Assembly (NCBI GenBank): GCA_017506865.1
Contig: JAFCMP010000013.1
Span: 1,116,001-1,180,000 of the forward strand
Length of the DNA stretch: 64,000 bases
Source: Tribonema minus
Lineage: Eukaryota; Sar; Xanthophyceae; Tribonematales; Tribonemataceae
Direction: 5' to 3'
The translations under genes and the position numbers were made by a program. A model generated the notes under the pieces. It was not told where the DNA came from. It was given only the letters and a program-made list of their open reading frames with translations, and searched no databases. Below, one piece after another: positions 30,830 to 41,651 of the stretch. Positions within the stretch are counted from its first letter, which is position 1. Each line of letters starts with the position of its first letter.

Positions 30830-33310
30830 ACACAATGTCATACATGATGATCATTGAAGCATACACCGCAATATGCTGATGTTGTTAAGCAGCAGACTCT
30901 CGGATGTGCCATTGCTCGAAACAGATAGCTGCGAACACGTTCAGGTACCAGCCATGGAATGCACATGTAATTTAAAGCCAGGTGACAGCAGGCAGCGCAA
31001 ACGAGGCAAACAACATCAAAAGAGCGTGCGCAGCGGCCGAATGCAACATTGAGTTGCTGATTCATGTATGCCTTTTGTGACGCCACCATACAAGTCTTTG
31101 TGGGTTGCACTTGCTCCGCACGGCTCATGACTGCACTGCTCTACGTTCATCGAGTGACCCTACCGCGTGACCCTGCGCTCAAAGACTCTCGGAGCAGACA
31201 GCTCGCACACTGACGCAAGCGCAACTCACCAGCGATGCGCGCTTCGCTCGGAGTGTGCCCGGCCGCTCGGCGCAGCGCTCCGCGTATCGCACGTTCTGAA
31301 CGCTGTCGTTCGCGCTGCAGGACGCACGCCACCGCAGCACAGCGGCAGCCTCTGATAAGCCCCCCCCCCCCCCATGGCACCACCGTCGAAAGCGGGGCGC
31401 TGCGCTTTGTGTCCTCCTGTGGGCACCGTGCTCAGCGACGTCCGTGGACACGCGCTCCCGGCAGCGGTGGCATTGCATGCTTGTAACTCCGGCTGACGTG
31501 CAATGTCTTCAGCGACAACGCCGCCAGGTCAAGCTGGTGCGTGTAGCTGTCGCCGATGATTAGAAACTCCAGCGCCGCCGGCAGCGTCAGCGGCGCGTTG
31601 AAGAGGTGCCCCATGGTGAGCTCTCGCAGCGTGCGCGGCAGCGTCGCTGGCAGAGCCGCACCAAATGTGGTCCCCAGCACCAGCACCTCGCGGTGCGCGG
31701 GGAGCTGCGGCAGGGGATGGTTGAAGTCGTGGCCGAGGCGCAGCTCGCGTAGCGCGTCCGGCAGGTCATCGAGCGCATGATTGAACATGCCGCACGCATC
31801 CAGGTCCAGTACGCGCAGCGCCGCTGGCAGTGGCCCCAGGGCGCGGCTGAAGGAGCTGCCCGCGATTCTGCCCACCCGCAGCACCGTGAGGCCGTCTGGG
31901 AGCGGCCCCAGGGGGTGGTCAAAGGACCGGCCAACATGCAGCACGGTGAGGGTCTCCGGCAGCCGCACGAGCGCGTCGGGCGGTGGCTGCACCGGCTCCG
32001 CCGGTAGTTCGGCTTCGAGTGCAGGCGCCGCTGCCTGCTGGCCCTGCACGGCGGGGAGCGATGCGTGCTGCAGCAGCAGCGGGTGTCTGAACGCGTCGCC
32101 GAGGCGCAGCTCGCGGAGCGCGCAGGGCAGGTGGCCCAGCGGGTGATTGAACTGATTGCACGCGCGCAGATCGAGTACGCGCAGCGACGGCGGGAGGGCC
32201 CCCAGGGGCTGGTTGAAGAAGCAGCCGCCCCCCAGGCCGCTCACGCTGCGGATGCGCAGCTCAATCAGGCCAGCTGGTAGTGCCCCCAGAGCGTGCTCGA
32301 AGCTCTTGCCGAGGCTCAGGCGGGTAAGGCTCTCGGGCAGCGGGCCCAGGGTCACGGTGCTGTTGTAGGTGGCGAAGCGGGTTGCGTCGAGCGTTTTAAG
32401 GCCGTGCGGCAGTGAGCCGATCGTGAGATCTAGAAGTTCTGCGTCGCATGACAGCGTGAGCGTCTCCAGGCTTTCCGGCAGCACTGTCAGGGCCACAGCG
32501 GTTCTTTGTCTCCAGCTGTGGGGCTTGTAGTGGAGGTGGAGGTCGATGAGGTCTTGTGGCAGCGGCTGAACCCCCCATGAAGGGTCCAGCCCAAGCAGGT
32601 GCAAGCGGCGGAGAGCCGGGCCCACGACAGCGATGCTCGTTGTGGTGTGGTCGCTGGTGCGGGCCGAGGTCTCACTGAGGCTGACATCTGTCACCGATGG
32701 CGGCAGCTGCACGAGGGCCTCCAGAGAGCACGACTGCAACGTGATGCTGGTGAGAGAGGCGGGCAGAGCGGGGAGCTCACGCAGGTGCGTCAATGTCAGC
32801 GTTCGCAGGCGGGCGGGTAGCGCAAGGTCCGTCAGATCCGCCTGGCACTGGCTGGCGTCAAGTGCTAGGCTGCGCAGAGTCTCTGGCAGCATGTTGAGGT
32901 ACGCCGCTGCGTATGCACTGCCCATTCCGCGTGGCAGTACGAGCGTCAGGGAGTGCAGATGCTGCGGCATGTCCTTCAACCTGCCCCCAACACCATGCAG
33001 CTCCAGAGCCCCAATTGTGTCCGGCATGACGTGTACTCGCGGCATTGTGCCGTGAACAACCAGGTGTTTGACTGTCCTGGTGGTCAGCAATGCCCGAAAC
33101 ATGGCGGCAGGCATTTTTTTGCGGACAATGATCTTTACCGCCACCTTCACTTCCCGCTGCAGCTCTTTGCTGAGGCCCCAAGCGGGCTTGGGCAGCAGCG
33201 AAAGTGATGTCAGGATCTTGAAAACCTCCACCGTAGGACTTCCCTCCAGCGTCAGGTCCCTGGACCCATTGCGGCGTCTACCCCGCTTTGATGAAAGCAC
33301 CATTTAAGCA
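30830..33310 (-). repeat. FNIP/LRR segmental unit, inverted copy 4
   Basis: Reverse-complement match to the direct units. It covers the intact gene at 31432-33303 and its 3' flank down to about 30835, where gcatattgcggt and the following bases match 10318-10345. The 5' flank shared by the other three copies is missing: sequence just beyond 33310 is unique and leads into the ankyrin-like gene. Confidence 0.75.
31432..33303 (-). CDS. FNIP-like leucine-rich repeat protein D, intact
   Basis: The only undamaged member of the four-gene family: 623 codons in one frame with no introns. Order: basic start MVLSSKRGRRRNGS; residues ~20-80 with a conserved unit (VEVFKILTSLSLLPKPAWGL, VKVAVKIIVRKKMPAAMF); then from about residue 80 leucine-rich repeats of 22-25 residues, many in FNIP form, for example FNHPLGHLPCALRELRLG and FNQPLGALPPSLRVLDLR. 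FNIP repeats are known from Dictyostelium and other protists. They build an elongated solenoid for protein binding, so an intracellular scaffold or recognition role is inferred. No signal peptide or membrane segment. Being intronless next to intron-rich genes suggests the family spread by DNA duplication of an intronless ancestor or a retrocopy. It is head to head with the ankyrin-like gene, 263 bases apart. Confidence 0.85.
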   Translation of the reverse strand: MVLSSKRGRRRNGSRDLTLEGSPTVEVFKILTSLSLLPKPAWGLSKELQREVKVAVKIIVRKKMPAAMFRALLTTRTVKHLVVHGTMPRVHVMPDTIGALELHGVGGRLKDMPQHLHSLTLVLPRGMGSAYAAAYLNMLPETLRSLALDASQCQADLTDLALPARLRTLTLTHLRELPALPASLTSITLQSCSLEALVQLPPSVTDVSLSETSARTSDHTTTSIAVVGPALRRLHLLGLDPSWGVQPLPQDLIDLHLHYKPHSWRQRTAVALTVLPESLETLTLSCDAELLDLTIGSLPHGLKTLDATRFATYNSTVTLGPLPESLTRLSLGKSFEHALGALPAGLIELRIRSVSGLGGGCFFNQPLGALPPSLRVLDLRACNQFNHPLGHLPCALRELRLGDAFRHPLLLQHASLPAVQGQQAAAPALEAELPAEPVQPPPDALVRLPETLTVLHVGRSFDHPLGPLPDGLTVLRVGRIAGSSFSRALGPLPAALRVLDLDACGMFNHALDDLPDALRELRLGHDFNHPLPQLPAHREVLVLGTTFGAALPATLPRTLRELTMGHLFNAPLTLPAALEFLIIGDSYTHQLDLAALSLKTLHVSRSYKHAMPPLPGARVHGRR

Positions 33311-33566
33311 GCCCTTGCTATTGTTTGAAAGCTCCAGTGTTGTGCTGTGAAGCAGTTCGTATTGCTGACTGCGAAGACAATACTTGGGGCGACCAGCCCG
33401 CTCGTTGCGCGCTGTCTCTGTCGCTCTCCAAATCTTTTGAACTCTTTTTCGAAGTTCAAGTATGGAAAAAGCTTGAAGTAAAGAGTTCATGAAATGATTG
33501 AAGGCCCCATCTCAGTAGTACCGAACTCAGTACCTCTCGTGCAGAACAAGAGCACAAGCCCGCACG
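33304..33566. promoter_or_regulatory. Shared intergenic region between divergent genes
   Basis: 263 bases separate the start of LRR gene D (minus, 33303) from the probable start of the ankyrin-like gene (plus, 33567). The arrangement would allow a bidirectional promoter. I see no defined element, only short ttcaag/cttgaa palindrome-like pieces near 33450-33480. Confidence 0.35.
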
Positions 33567-34884
33567 ATGGCAGAGCGCGAGCCCATGTGCATGGGAAGCA
33601 GCGCAGCAGCAGATCACCCAGTGCTCACGCTGGCTTCGCACATCCTAGCCTTCCTGCCTCCCTCCATTATGGTCAGGACCACATGCCGCACCTTTCTTGG
33701 CGTCACAGAGCAGAACTGCGAAGCGAAAAGGAGGCGCTTGACCTTAGCAGCGCATGCTGCCGCCAGCGCCACCCTGCTTCGGTGGGCCGTCAGGGCAGCA
33801 GGCCTGCAGCCCGAGATGGCCCAGAGCTCTGCGTATGCTGCGGCGAGCTCAAGGGCCTGCGTCTGGTCCATACCACATACCACCTGCCTCTTCTGTCACG
33901 TCACTATTGGCTAGCTGCTGCCGGAGGACACCTGGAGGTATTGCAGTGGCTGCGAGGCCGCGGTTGCCCATGGACCTCGAGCATAATGTGCTGCGCCGCT
34001 GCGCGCAGCGGGAGCCTTGCGGTGCTGCATTGGGTGCGAGCCAATGGCTGCCCATGGAGCGAGGAGGCTTACAGGTGTGCTGCAGAGTTTGGACGTCTCG
34101 AGGTGCTGCAGTGGGCACTTGCAAATGGGTGCCCGGGGAGTATCCACATCAGTAGAGGCGCTGCCTGGGGGGGGCAGTTGCAGGTGCTGCAGTGGGCGCT
34201 GGCCAATGGCTACCCATGGAATGAGAGAAGCACTTGCCGCACAGCTTCTGGCGCCGGGCACCTACATGTGCTGAAGTGGTTGCGCGCCAACGGGTGCCCA
34301 TGGGACGAGGAGACTTGCAACACTGCTGCTTTTAGCGGACACCTCGAGGTGCTTCGTTGGGCCCGTGCAAATGGCTGCCCATGGGATGAGGGCGCTTGCA
34401 GCAGAGCCGCCCATAACGGGCACCTCGATGTGCTGCAGTGGGCGCGCGCTAACGGTTGCCCCTGGGACAGCCAGACGTGCTGCGAAGCTGCGGAAGGGGG
34501 CCAGCTGCAGACCCTAGGTTGCAGCTGCAGTGGGCGCGCGCCAACGGCTGCCCCTGGGATGAGGCCGTCTGCGCCAACGCCGCCGCGCAAGGGCATTTTG
34601 ACGTGCTTCAGTGGGCACGTGCCAACGGGTGACCCTGGGACGAGGAGGTCTGCAGCGCAGCGGCCGAGGCCGGAGACCTCGAGGTGCTGCAGTGGGCACA
34701 TGCCAATGGGTGCCCGTGGGACCAGGAGACTTGCAGCGGCGCTGCGTCGGAAGGGCATCTCGAGATACTGCAGTGGGCCCGAGCGAACGGGTGTCCCTGG
34801 GACAAGGTCACATGCAGCAGGGCTCAGGAGGGCGGGAACCAAGAGGTGTTGGACTGGGCACGTGCGAATGGGTGCCCGGAGTAG
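33567..34884 (+). pseudogene. Ankyrin-like repeat gene, broken by two frameshifts and a stop
   Basis: Encodes about twelve repeats of ~27 residues of the form AAxxGHLEVLQWARANGCPWDEETC, an ankyrin-like type abundant in stramenopile and other algal genomes and in some of their large DNA viruses. The likely N-terminus starts at 33567 (MAEREPMCMGSSAAA) with an F-box-like stretch HILAFLPPSIM. The frame shifts near 33880. It shifts again near 34510, where ~11 extra bases repeating gttgcagctgcag sit inside one repeat. A TGA replaces the conserved Cys codon at 34630-34632. The final repeats run to a TAG at 34882-34884. A frame starting at 33494 covers the middle but its N-terminal part looks spurious. 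An intron near 33880 instead of a frameshift cannot be excluded. Confidence 0.75.
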
Positions 34885-35370
34885 CACTGAGTCAACAACA
34901 GGATGGCTTAGGTGCGCGAGAGGGGGAGGGGAGGAGCAGCAGCGGCGACAGCGATGGCAGTCTCAGGTGATTCAGTGCGTATGGGTGCAAATTATTTAAG
35001 TGCGGGTATCAACTTGTTTCAAGTGCTCGATTTGCGCCCGCTGGGTGTATAGCATGCCTGTTACGACAAACATCGCTGCTACAATTATGACAGCTGCTTG
35101 CACATGATGCTGAAGTTCAGCTACGCACCTCATGCTCCCTAACAGTGGCGCGTGCAGTGTCCACTTCGGTGTCAAAACTGCAAGTTTTGCATGCTGCAAA
35201 AAATTTGCAGAGCTGATCATGATGCATTTGCCGCCTGCCGCTCTGCTGTGCAAGCAGCCAGCATGCCTGCTTGCTATACATATGTTGAAGTTCAACAAGT
35301 TCTGAATTAGCTCCGTCTCTTCATTGCAGTGTGCGCCTTTGCCTTGGCTCCAAACAAATTGTGATTGCAG

Positions 35371-35478
35371 CTGCGAACGTGCGCGCAGCCGATCATGACG
35401 CTTTTGCCGCCGCCGCCGCTTTGCTGCGCAGCAAACCGGCAGAGACGGCAGTACGCCATGGCCGATGTGATGGGCAAG
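35371..35478 (+). CDS. Orphan exon candidate, 36 codons
   Basis: Bounded by an acceptor (gtgattgcag) and a donor (GGCAAG|GTGCGA), exactly 36 codons without a stop, starting LRTCAQPIMTLLPPPPLCCA. A degenerate copy of its acceptor side (tttgcag, gctgatcatgatgc, ttgccgcc) lies at about 35205-35275, the same border-copy pattern seen around real exons elsewhere in this window. A shorter exon-like piece (35736-35777, ending NMTGK) follows. The product is not recognised and no gene can be assembled. Confidence 0.3.
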
Positions 35479-37447
35479 GTGCGATCAAATCCTACCTTCA
35501 CTTTTGACCCTAGTTCTAATTCTAAGCCCTCACTCAAGGTGCCAGATGATGCAGCGACGCATGACGAAGTACAGCGGTGACTGGACCGAATTTGCCCCTC
35601 TGTGGCTGAGTCTAGGTCTGCGTCGTGGTGGAAACTGTGGCCGCGGCCAGATGACAGCAGTTCTTGACACGCTCTGCCAGAGTACATGTACGCTAGATCC
35701 GGCAGTGGGCATTGCGATCATCATGCTCATTTCAGCACGGAGCCCGCGCGTTCATCGTCGGCAACATGACCGGCAAGGTGTGCCTAAGACCCAGTCTTAA
35801 CCGGGTACGCCCAGCGAACATGGGGGACCGAACATGAGGAAGTCGCCTTTTTCGTGTTGACGTGGCCGAGTACTTGCCTCAAATCTTGTCAACAAAGTAC
35901 AGCAACGAACAGTTTTTGCACTCTGCTCGTTAGCACCGAGAGGTGCGGCAGCGCTCGCGGTGGCGCTGATGGTGGCGAGGGTGCATCAGGCAGCAAGGGG
36001 ATGGGAGATGCTGGCTGTGAGCAGGAGCTGCGGAGTCGCGTGTGGTGAGGATACGGCTTTGGGCAGCAGCAGGGGATATTGGAACATGGGGATACGGATA
36101 GCATCAGGGCACACTGTAGATCGTTTGCTTGAACACGCAAGAAAGAGAACCTCGGCCAGGCACGTCAGCGGCGTGCTTAGGCAAGGAATCGAGGACCGGG
36201 CGCCTCTGGCCCAAATGTATACTAGAGGCATAACCGCGGTCCTCCGGCGTTTTCGCTCAAGAGATGGAGACATCGGCTACGATAGGTGTGGCTCAGACTG
36301 GGTGCCGCTGTGTCCGCCCCCCATGAGTCTAGTACAAGCCTGCAACGCAGGGCTCTTAAGGGCCCGTCCGATGTTAGTTTTTTGCAATCTTATCCAACGC
36401 ATCAAGCCCACCTTGGGGCTGCTATAACCACAAGATCATAAGTACAGCAACGAAAGGCAAGCTAAATTGGGTAAACAGGCTCTGGGGACCTGACGTGTAC
36501 CAAAGGTCGCGAACAGAGGCTTCTAATTGGAGGAAGAGGTGCGCGCGACGCCCGCGAGGCACGAAGTAGTGATGAGCTCGAGCAAAAGCAGTGCCGGTTA
36601 ACCAAAACATACTCGGGAATGTGGCCTTTGGTCGAATCCGGTTACGACTGGGCTAAACCCTAGCTATTGTAAAACTCGCTGTTGAGCCCCATGGCACAGC
36701 AAGCATTTGTGCAGCGGATAGCACTTTGGCGATTTGCTCAGTCCGAATTTCATGCGGCCATGTCTCAGTCAACTGAGCCTGAATTGAGGGAAATTTGCAT
36801 GTTGGGTGCGCGCAGCCGTAGCGACAGTGTTAGATGTAGGATGGGGTTGCGTTCAAGCACCCCTTTGCATTAATTTTTATGTAGCATGCGGCAGGTGCAG
36901 ACGTGCGTGCTCTGAAGACGGGCTGACGTGCGCACATTCAAGTCAGTGTGCTCAGATCTCGCAGGTCACGCCAGCTGATGTTGAAGTTTCATGGACTGCA
37001 CTGAAACCTGGTTGCATGCCAGATGTTTCTCCTCTTGAACCCCCCACCTTCGGGCCTCGCGGACACCTGGGAGGAGTTCGAGAATCTGCTGCCAGTGTGT
37101 GTGTATCGGCGCGCTTGTGAAAGAAGTAGTAGGAGATCGTGCTAGTAGGTCCGGCACGCGCAGTGCGGTGTAGTGGCCGGTGATGCCACACCATAGTGGC
37201 AGTCCGAGTTTAGCCTAGTGGATAGCCCTGCCTGAGGCACCAGCGCACCTCAACCTTTAAAGCACGGCAATGCCTGATCCACCCCGTGCAAACACGAATC
37301 CAATCGCAACATCTACAATCACATGGTATGATGCGCGTTCTATGTTTTTTGATCAACCGCAACTTCACTCTCTGCCCACCTTGTCATTGCGCAGATGCGT
37401 GCATCTCACGCATTAAATGCGCGCGCACGTGTCGCTGCCACCAACAG

Positions 37448-37544
37448 GGTGCAGCTGCATGAGCTCAAGAACGGCCTTCTGGAGAACCTGACGGGCCAGG
37501 GCCCCATTGAGCAGATCTACGCCGGCCACGTCAACCCTTTCGGC
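37448..37544 (+). CDS. Orphan exon resembling the C-terminal part of a light-harvesting protein
   Basis: Acceptor caccaacag, one base plus 32 codons, donor GGC|GTAAGT. The peptide contains HELKNG and TGQGPIEQIYAGHVNPFG. Chlorophyll-binding light-harvesting proteins carry ELKNGR in their last helix and a TGKGP-x-E-N-L-x-x-H-x-x-[DN]PFG stretch near the C-terminus. The helix normally lying between these two motifs (about 16 residues) is missing, and no upstream exons with the other helices were found. It may be a pseudogene fragment, or the likeness may be coincidental. Confidence 0.3.
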
Positions 37545-39872
37545 GTAAGTTTAACTGCTCTCAAAAGTATACCTCAAGTGCAGACTGTAGCCACTAGTGT
37601 TGGGGCCAACAGCTGAGCCTTGTCTGGCTTTCAAGTAGTGCGAATGCTGCGCAGCATGAATTCGTAGCCAAGGTGAAGTGTCGAGGGGGGGCTGGCAGCA
37701 TGGCAGCATGGTCTATTTCTGCTTCTATGTAGCGTGTGGAACACTTGTCCTTTTCTTTGGTTTGATGGCTTCTTCAGCATACTGGTATGTATGTATGCAT
37801 ATAGTCTGCATGTGGTGGCAACGCGCGCAGTAGGGACAGCACAGCCTGGATGTGAGTGCTTAAGCCGGTTGCCGTCAGGCTGGCACTATGATTTTGGCTT
37901 GCCGGGCATGCGACTGTAGATTGGCCCCAATGGGCAATTGATTGTAAACGTACACAGACCTTGTAAACCTTCTGCACCACAACCTCTCTCGCACATGCCA
38001 CTGGCAATTGACATGTCATGCAGCACATTCACTTTACCCTCTGCTGTGCGCTGCTGCTGCTCACAGGATGGACCAGGCGTGTTCGAAGCTCAAGCATCAC
38101 ACGAAACAAGGGAACATTGCACATGACATGTGCGCGCTGCACCAGAGCCTCCCTCCGTTGCAAATTTTGGGCGAAGATGGACAAGTTGCGACGTATTACA
38201 GTAACTGTCAGTGCTCGCCGCACTCAATGTATGGTTGATGTGACCGCGTGGCCTCTTGAGCGTCATGCTCCCCTTCCATGCCTCTGATGTCATTGCTTGC
38301 TCGTTCCTTGTCTTGTCGTGATGCACATGCACTGCAAAGCGTACGAAATGTGGAGCGCTGCCGAGAGATAAGCTAGAGTCCAGGCCATGTGCTAAAGCGC
38401 ATGGAGAAGGAAGTCAATTAGCTATACTTTGTGCCAAGTATATGATACTTCTACTTTGCAAATGCTTCAAAAGTATTGATGTCAAGACGCAAAGGCAGGC
38501 TGTGCTGGGTTCGCAGTCTCGGCATAAAAGCAGCAAGCACAATGAACCAGGCTTACACCGAGCGCTGGCAGCAGCCAAAAGGACACATCGTGCGCACAGT
38601 CACCAGTCAAGCATGTCGCATTAAACGCTGGCTGAAAGTAGCCGTGGGCGTCACCAGCCGCCCGCGCGACATGACGCAGAGACCCCCGTACGCATGGGCG
38701 AGACCGGTGCGCGACGCAGTGCGCCGCGTTTTTCAAAAAAGCATGGCTGTCACCAGCCGTGTTTGACCGTGTGCACCGCTTGTGTGGAACATGCGCTTCA
38801 GCGTCGCAGCAAAGGCGCCTTCTGTCGCCGCCAAGCTGGGCTCGGCACGTCACGGCTTGAAGTGCGTCGTTCCAGCCGGATCAGCGGGAGCCCGCGCGCA
38901 CGCACGCTGCACGCGGTCTCCACCTGCCCCACTTCCGACACTCGAGGAGCTTTCACTAGGTGTGCCGCTGTTGTACACTCCCGCCGTTCAAACCAGTCTC
39001 CGCCTCATGACAGAGCTACATGTGTGTGTGTGTGCTACAAAGGCGATGCAAGATGCAAGGGGTGGTTACGGTTTATGGCACCGATCCTCCCTGCCATGCG
39101 GCGCCACTGACTTTAGCTGGCCCCCGCATCGTGAAGAGCATGGTATGCCGTGATCCACAGGTAAAGCTACAGGAAGGCGCGTACGTATAAAATGGCGACC
39201 ATGTAGGTGGCGTGCACTTGAGCGCGAGAGCCGCATGGGGCCTCAGTCTTGCGCGGGGATGGCAGCTGGGGTCCAGACAGCCCTGCAACAACGCAAGCAC
39301 CGGCGACAGAAGGTAAGGGGTCAGTCTTGTGCTGCCTTCGTTCACACCATCTTTGGAGGGGAGCAAGGAGCTGAAGTTGGCGAAATGTCGACACAAGCAG
39401 CCATATAGGCAATGCTTCAATTCAGGACTGTGCGATCTGCATCACTGCAGCGGTTCCATGTGTACTTGGCCTATGGTTGTTTCGTAGATAGGCGATCGAA
39501 TGGCTGAGAAGAAGTTGGTCAGCACCGCCCCAAAGTACTGTGTGCCACTCCACGGGTGCTTGCAAGGTGCGCGAGCAAGTACTCTTGGAGTACGAGAACA
39601 ACTCGGCACTGCCTAGCTTGTCATACTACAAGACAGTTGAGATGCGCACACGTCCACCTACTGTCAAGTGGACCCCATTCATCAACTTACACCTCACTTC
39701 AACGTTCATCATTGATCACCACTCACTTGAGTTTGATGGAGCCCACGGCCTTCTCGCCTTGCAGCGGCCACTCCTCAAGTGTGATTGAAAACGTGTACAC
39801 TTTTGCTTATCGCAATGTGGACCCTATTCATCGAGAAGATGACTTACTTCAACACGCATCATGAATCACCAC

Positions 39873-41619
39873 TCACTTGAACTTCATGGAGCCCACGGCC
39901 TTCTCGCCGAGCAGCGGCCACTCGCGCTCCAGGGCGTTGTCGTTGCTCACAATCTCCTCGATGCGCAGCTTGACGCGGCCGACCTGCGTATGCGCAGCAG
40001 CAGCGCGCAGCATTGGCGTGGTGGCAGTAGAACCCATCAGAATGCAGTACTTGAAGATTTCGGTAGTTGACGGACGTCTGTACTTCGCACGACGGCCGCA
40101 GCGAGCAACGGCACAACACACACGGTGGCATGAGCGGCTGAACCAGCACACTGACTTGTACAACTTTGATAACTGCAATTTTCGGATGCTTAACATGAAG
40201 AATTCAGCAGGAAACAATTGTGGAAGGAGCCGGAGCGCACCTAGCACCATATGCACAGTCATTCTTCATGAATGACGAAATGCAAGTGTTGTGAACTTGT
40301 ACAAAAAAGAGCACATGTCTGCCAGGCTGGGCTTATGGCAATGTGAACATGGTGCAGGCTGGTGTCTTCGAGTGCGTGCATCAGCTGGCGCAACTCAGAA
40401 GGTACTCTGAACTCTTGCTCTCTTGAAGGGGCGTTAATTTACAGACGCTAACACCAGCCGCAGGTCCTTGACTACACACTTTAAGGTCGTGGCGACCTGT
40501 ACACCTTTTCGCGGTTTCCATGAACAAGGCTGCAGCTTCTTGAGGCGCCAGATTGTCACTAGCTGGCAGTCATCAGGGCCAGACACAACGCCAGGTGATG
40601 GAAAGCACTTGCGGCAAAAGAGCGCTGCCAAACAACAAGCTGGGCGTTGCTGCAGCCCTGCAACAGCGCTCCGCTGTTGTCTCTGTTCAGCGTCATCACG
40701 CCGTAGCTCTGGTGTGCGTTGGCCACCACTGCTTCCATACGGTCTCTGAGCCTTGACGGATATACAGCACCCAGATTTGAAGGCGAACTGTGCAGCCATT
40801 GCCCAGCAATGTTGTAGTGTACGGTGCTGCCTGTGTAGGCATTGCTCAGCGGTGTTGCAGCATGCGGTGCTGCCGCCCCTGTCATCGCACCGTATTCACC
40901 TCACTAGGGTCGAACTAACCGGGCACCTACGCATATGAACTTCACAGATGCAGCAGACGGTGGTATAGCGTGCAGGGACACATGTGAAGTGGCGTGTAAA
41001 GGTAAACAGGTGACGCACCTCGGCGTCGGAGGCCGTCAGGCCGCCCTTCTGCATGACCGCAATCTCCACCTGCGCAGTCTTGGATCCACGAATCTGCAGC
41101 ACAGAGGCACAGAGCGCTGACTGGTGGGTACGCCAGACTGAGCATAGCATTGTTTGTTCATGTCTTTTCTTTTTGTTTTGCCCAGATGTTTGTCGAACCA
41201 CAGATTGGGGATTTGAAGGACAATGACAACTGTGTCAGGTGCGCGCGTGCCTGGCCCCATTAGACGTGGCAATGGCAAACGTGAAGGTGGCTACACGGCG
41301 CGCGCTCGTGCAAGCAGTTTGCAACGCTTACACGCCATCTCTGTCGAGGCACGCTTCACTCCTGAGTATGCTTTCGACAGAAGTACCAGCATACCTCACG
41401 CAGCGCAGCGTATTTCACGCAAATTCACAAGTACGGGGCAAAGCCGCACGCACCATGATCATGGCAATGAAGACTATGCGCATGCTTTTCAAGTTTCAAG
41501 CAGCGCGTCGTTGATTTGGAGCAGCAGCAAGGACGTTGATTCTCTCACCAGCATGTGCACTGCCATCAGCCAGCTCGCCTCTGTGGCCTTCTCCGACATC
41601 TGCGGGGCAGCAGCGGCGT

Positions 41620-41651
<32 letters not shown>

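Larger units (their letters stand above)
34885..39872. other. Gene-poor 5 kb region with two orphan exons
   Basis: No complete gene is recognised. Two plus-strand segments look like exons (35371-35478 and 37448-37544). The rest contains only short frames without family features and short ttcaag-type palindromes. Transcribed 3' exons of the large minus-strand gene could lie here if its last visible exon is spliced on. Confidence 0.35.

Noticed and set aside
33494-33900. N-terminal part of the long plus-strand frame starting at 33494
   Set aside because: The frame starting at 33567 gives a more plausible N-terminus; this frame only becomes meaningful once the ankyrin-like repeats begin.
35960-36427. 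155-codon plus-strand frame
   Set aside because: No protein character, no splice or family signals; length is within chance at this base composition.
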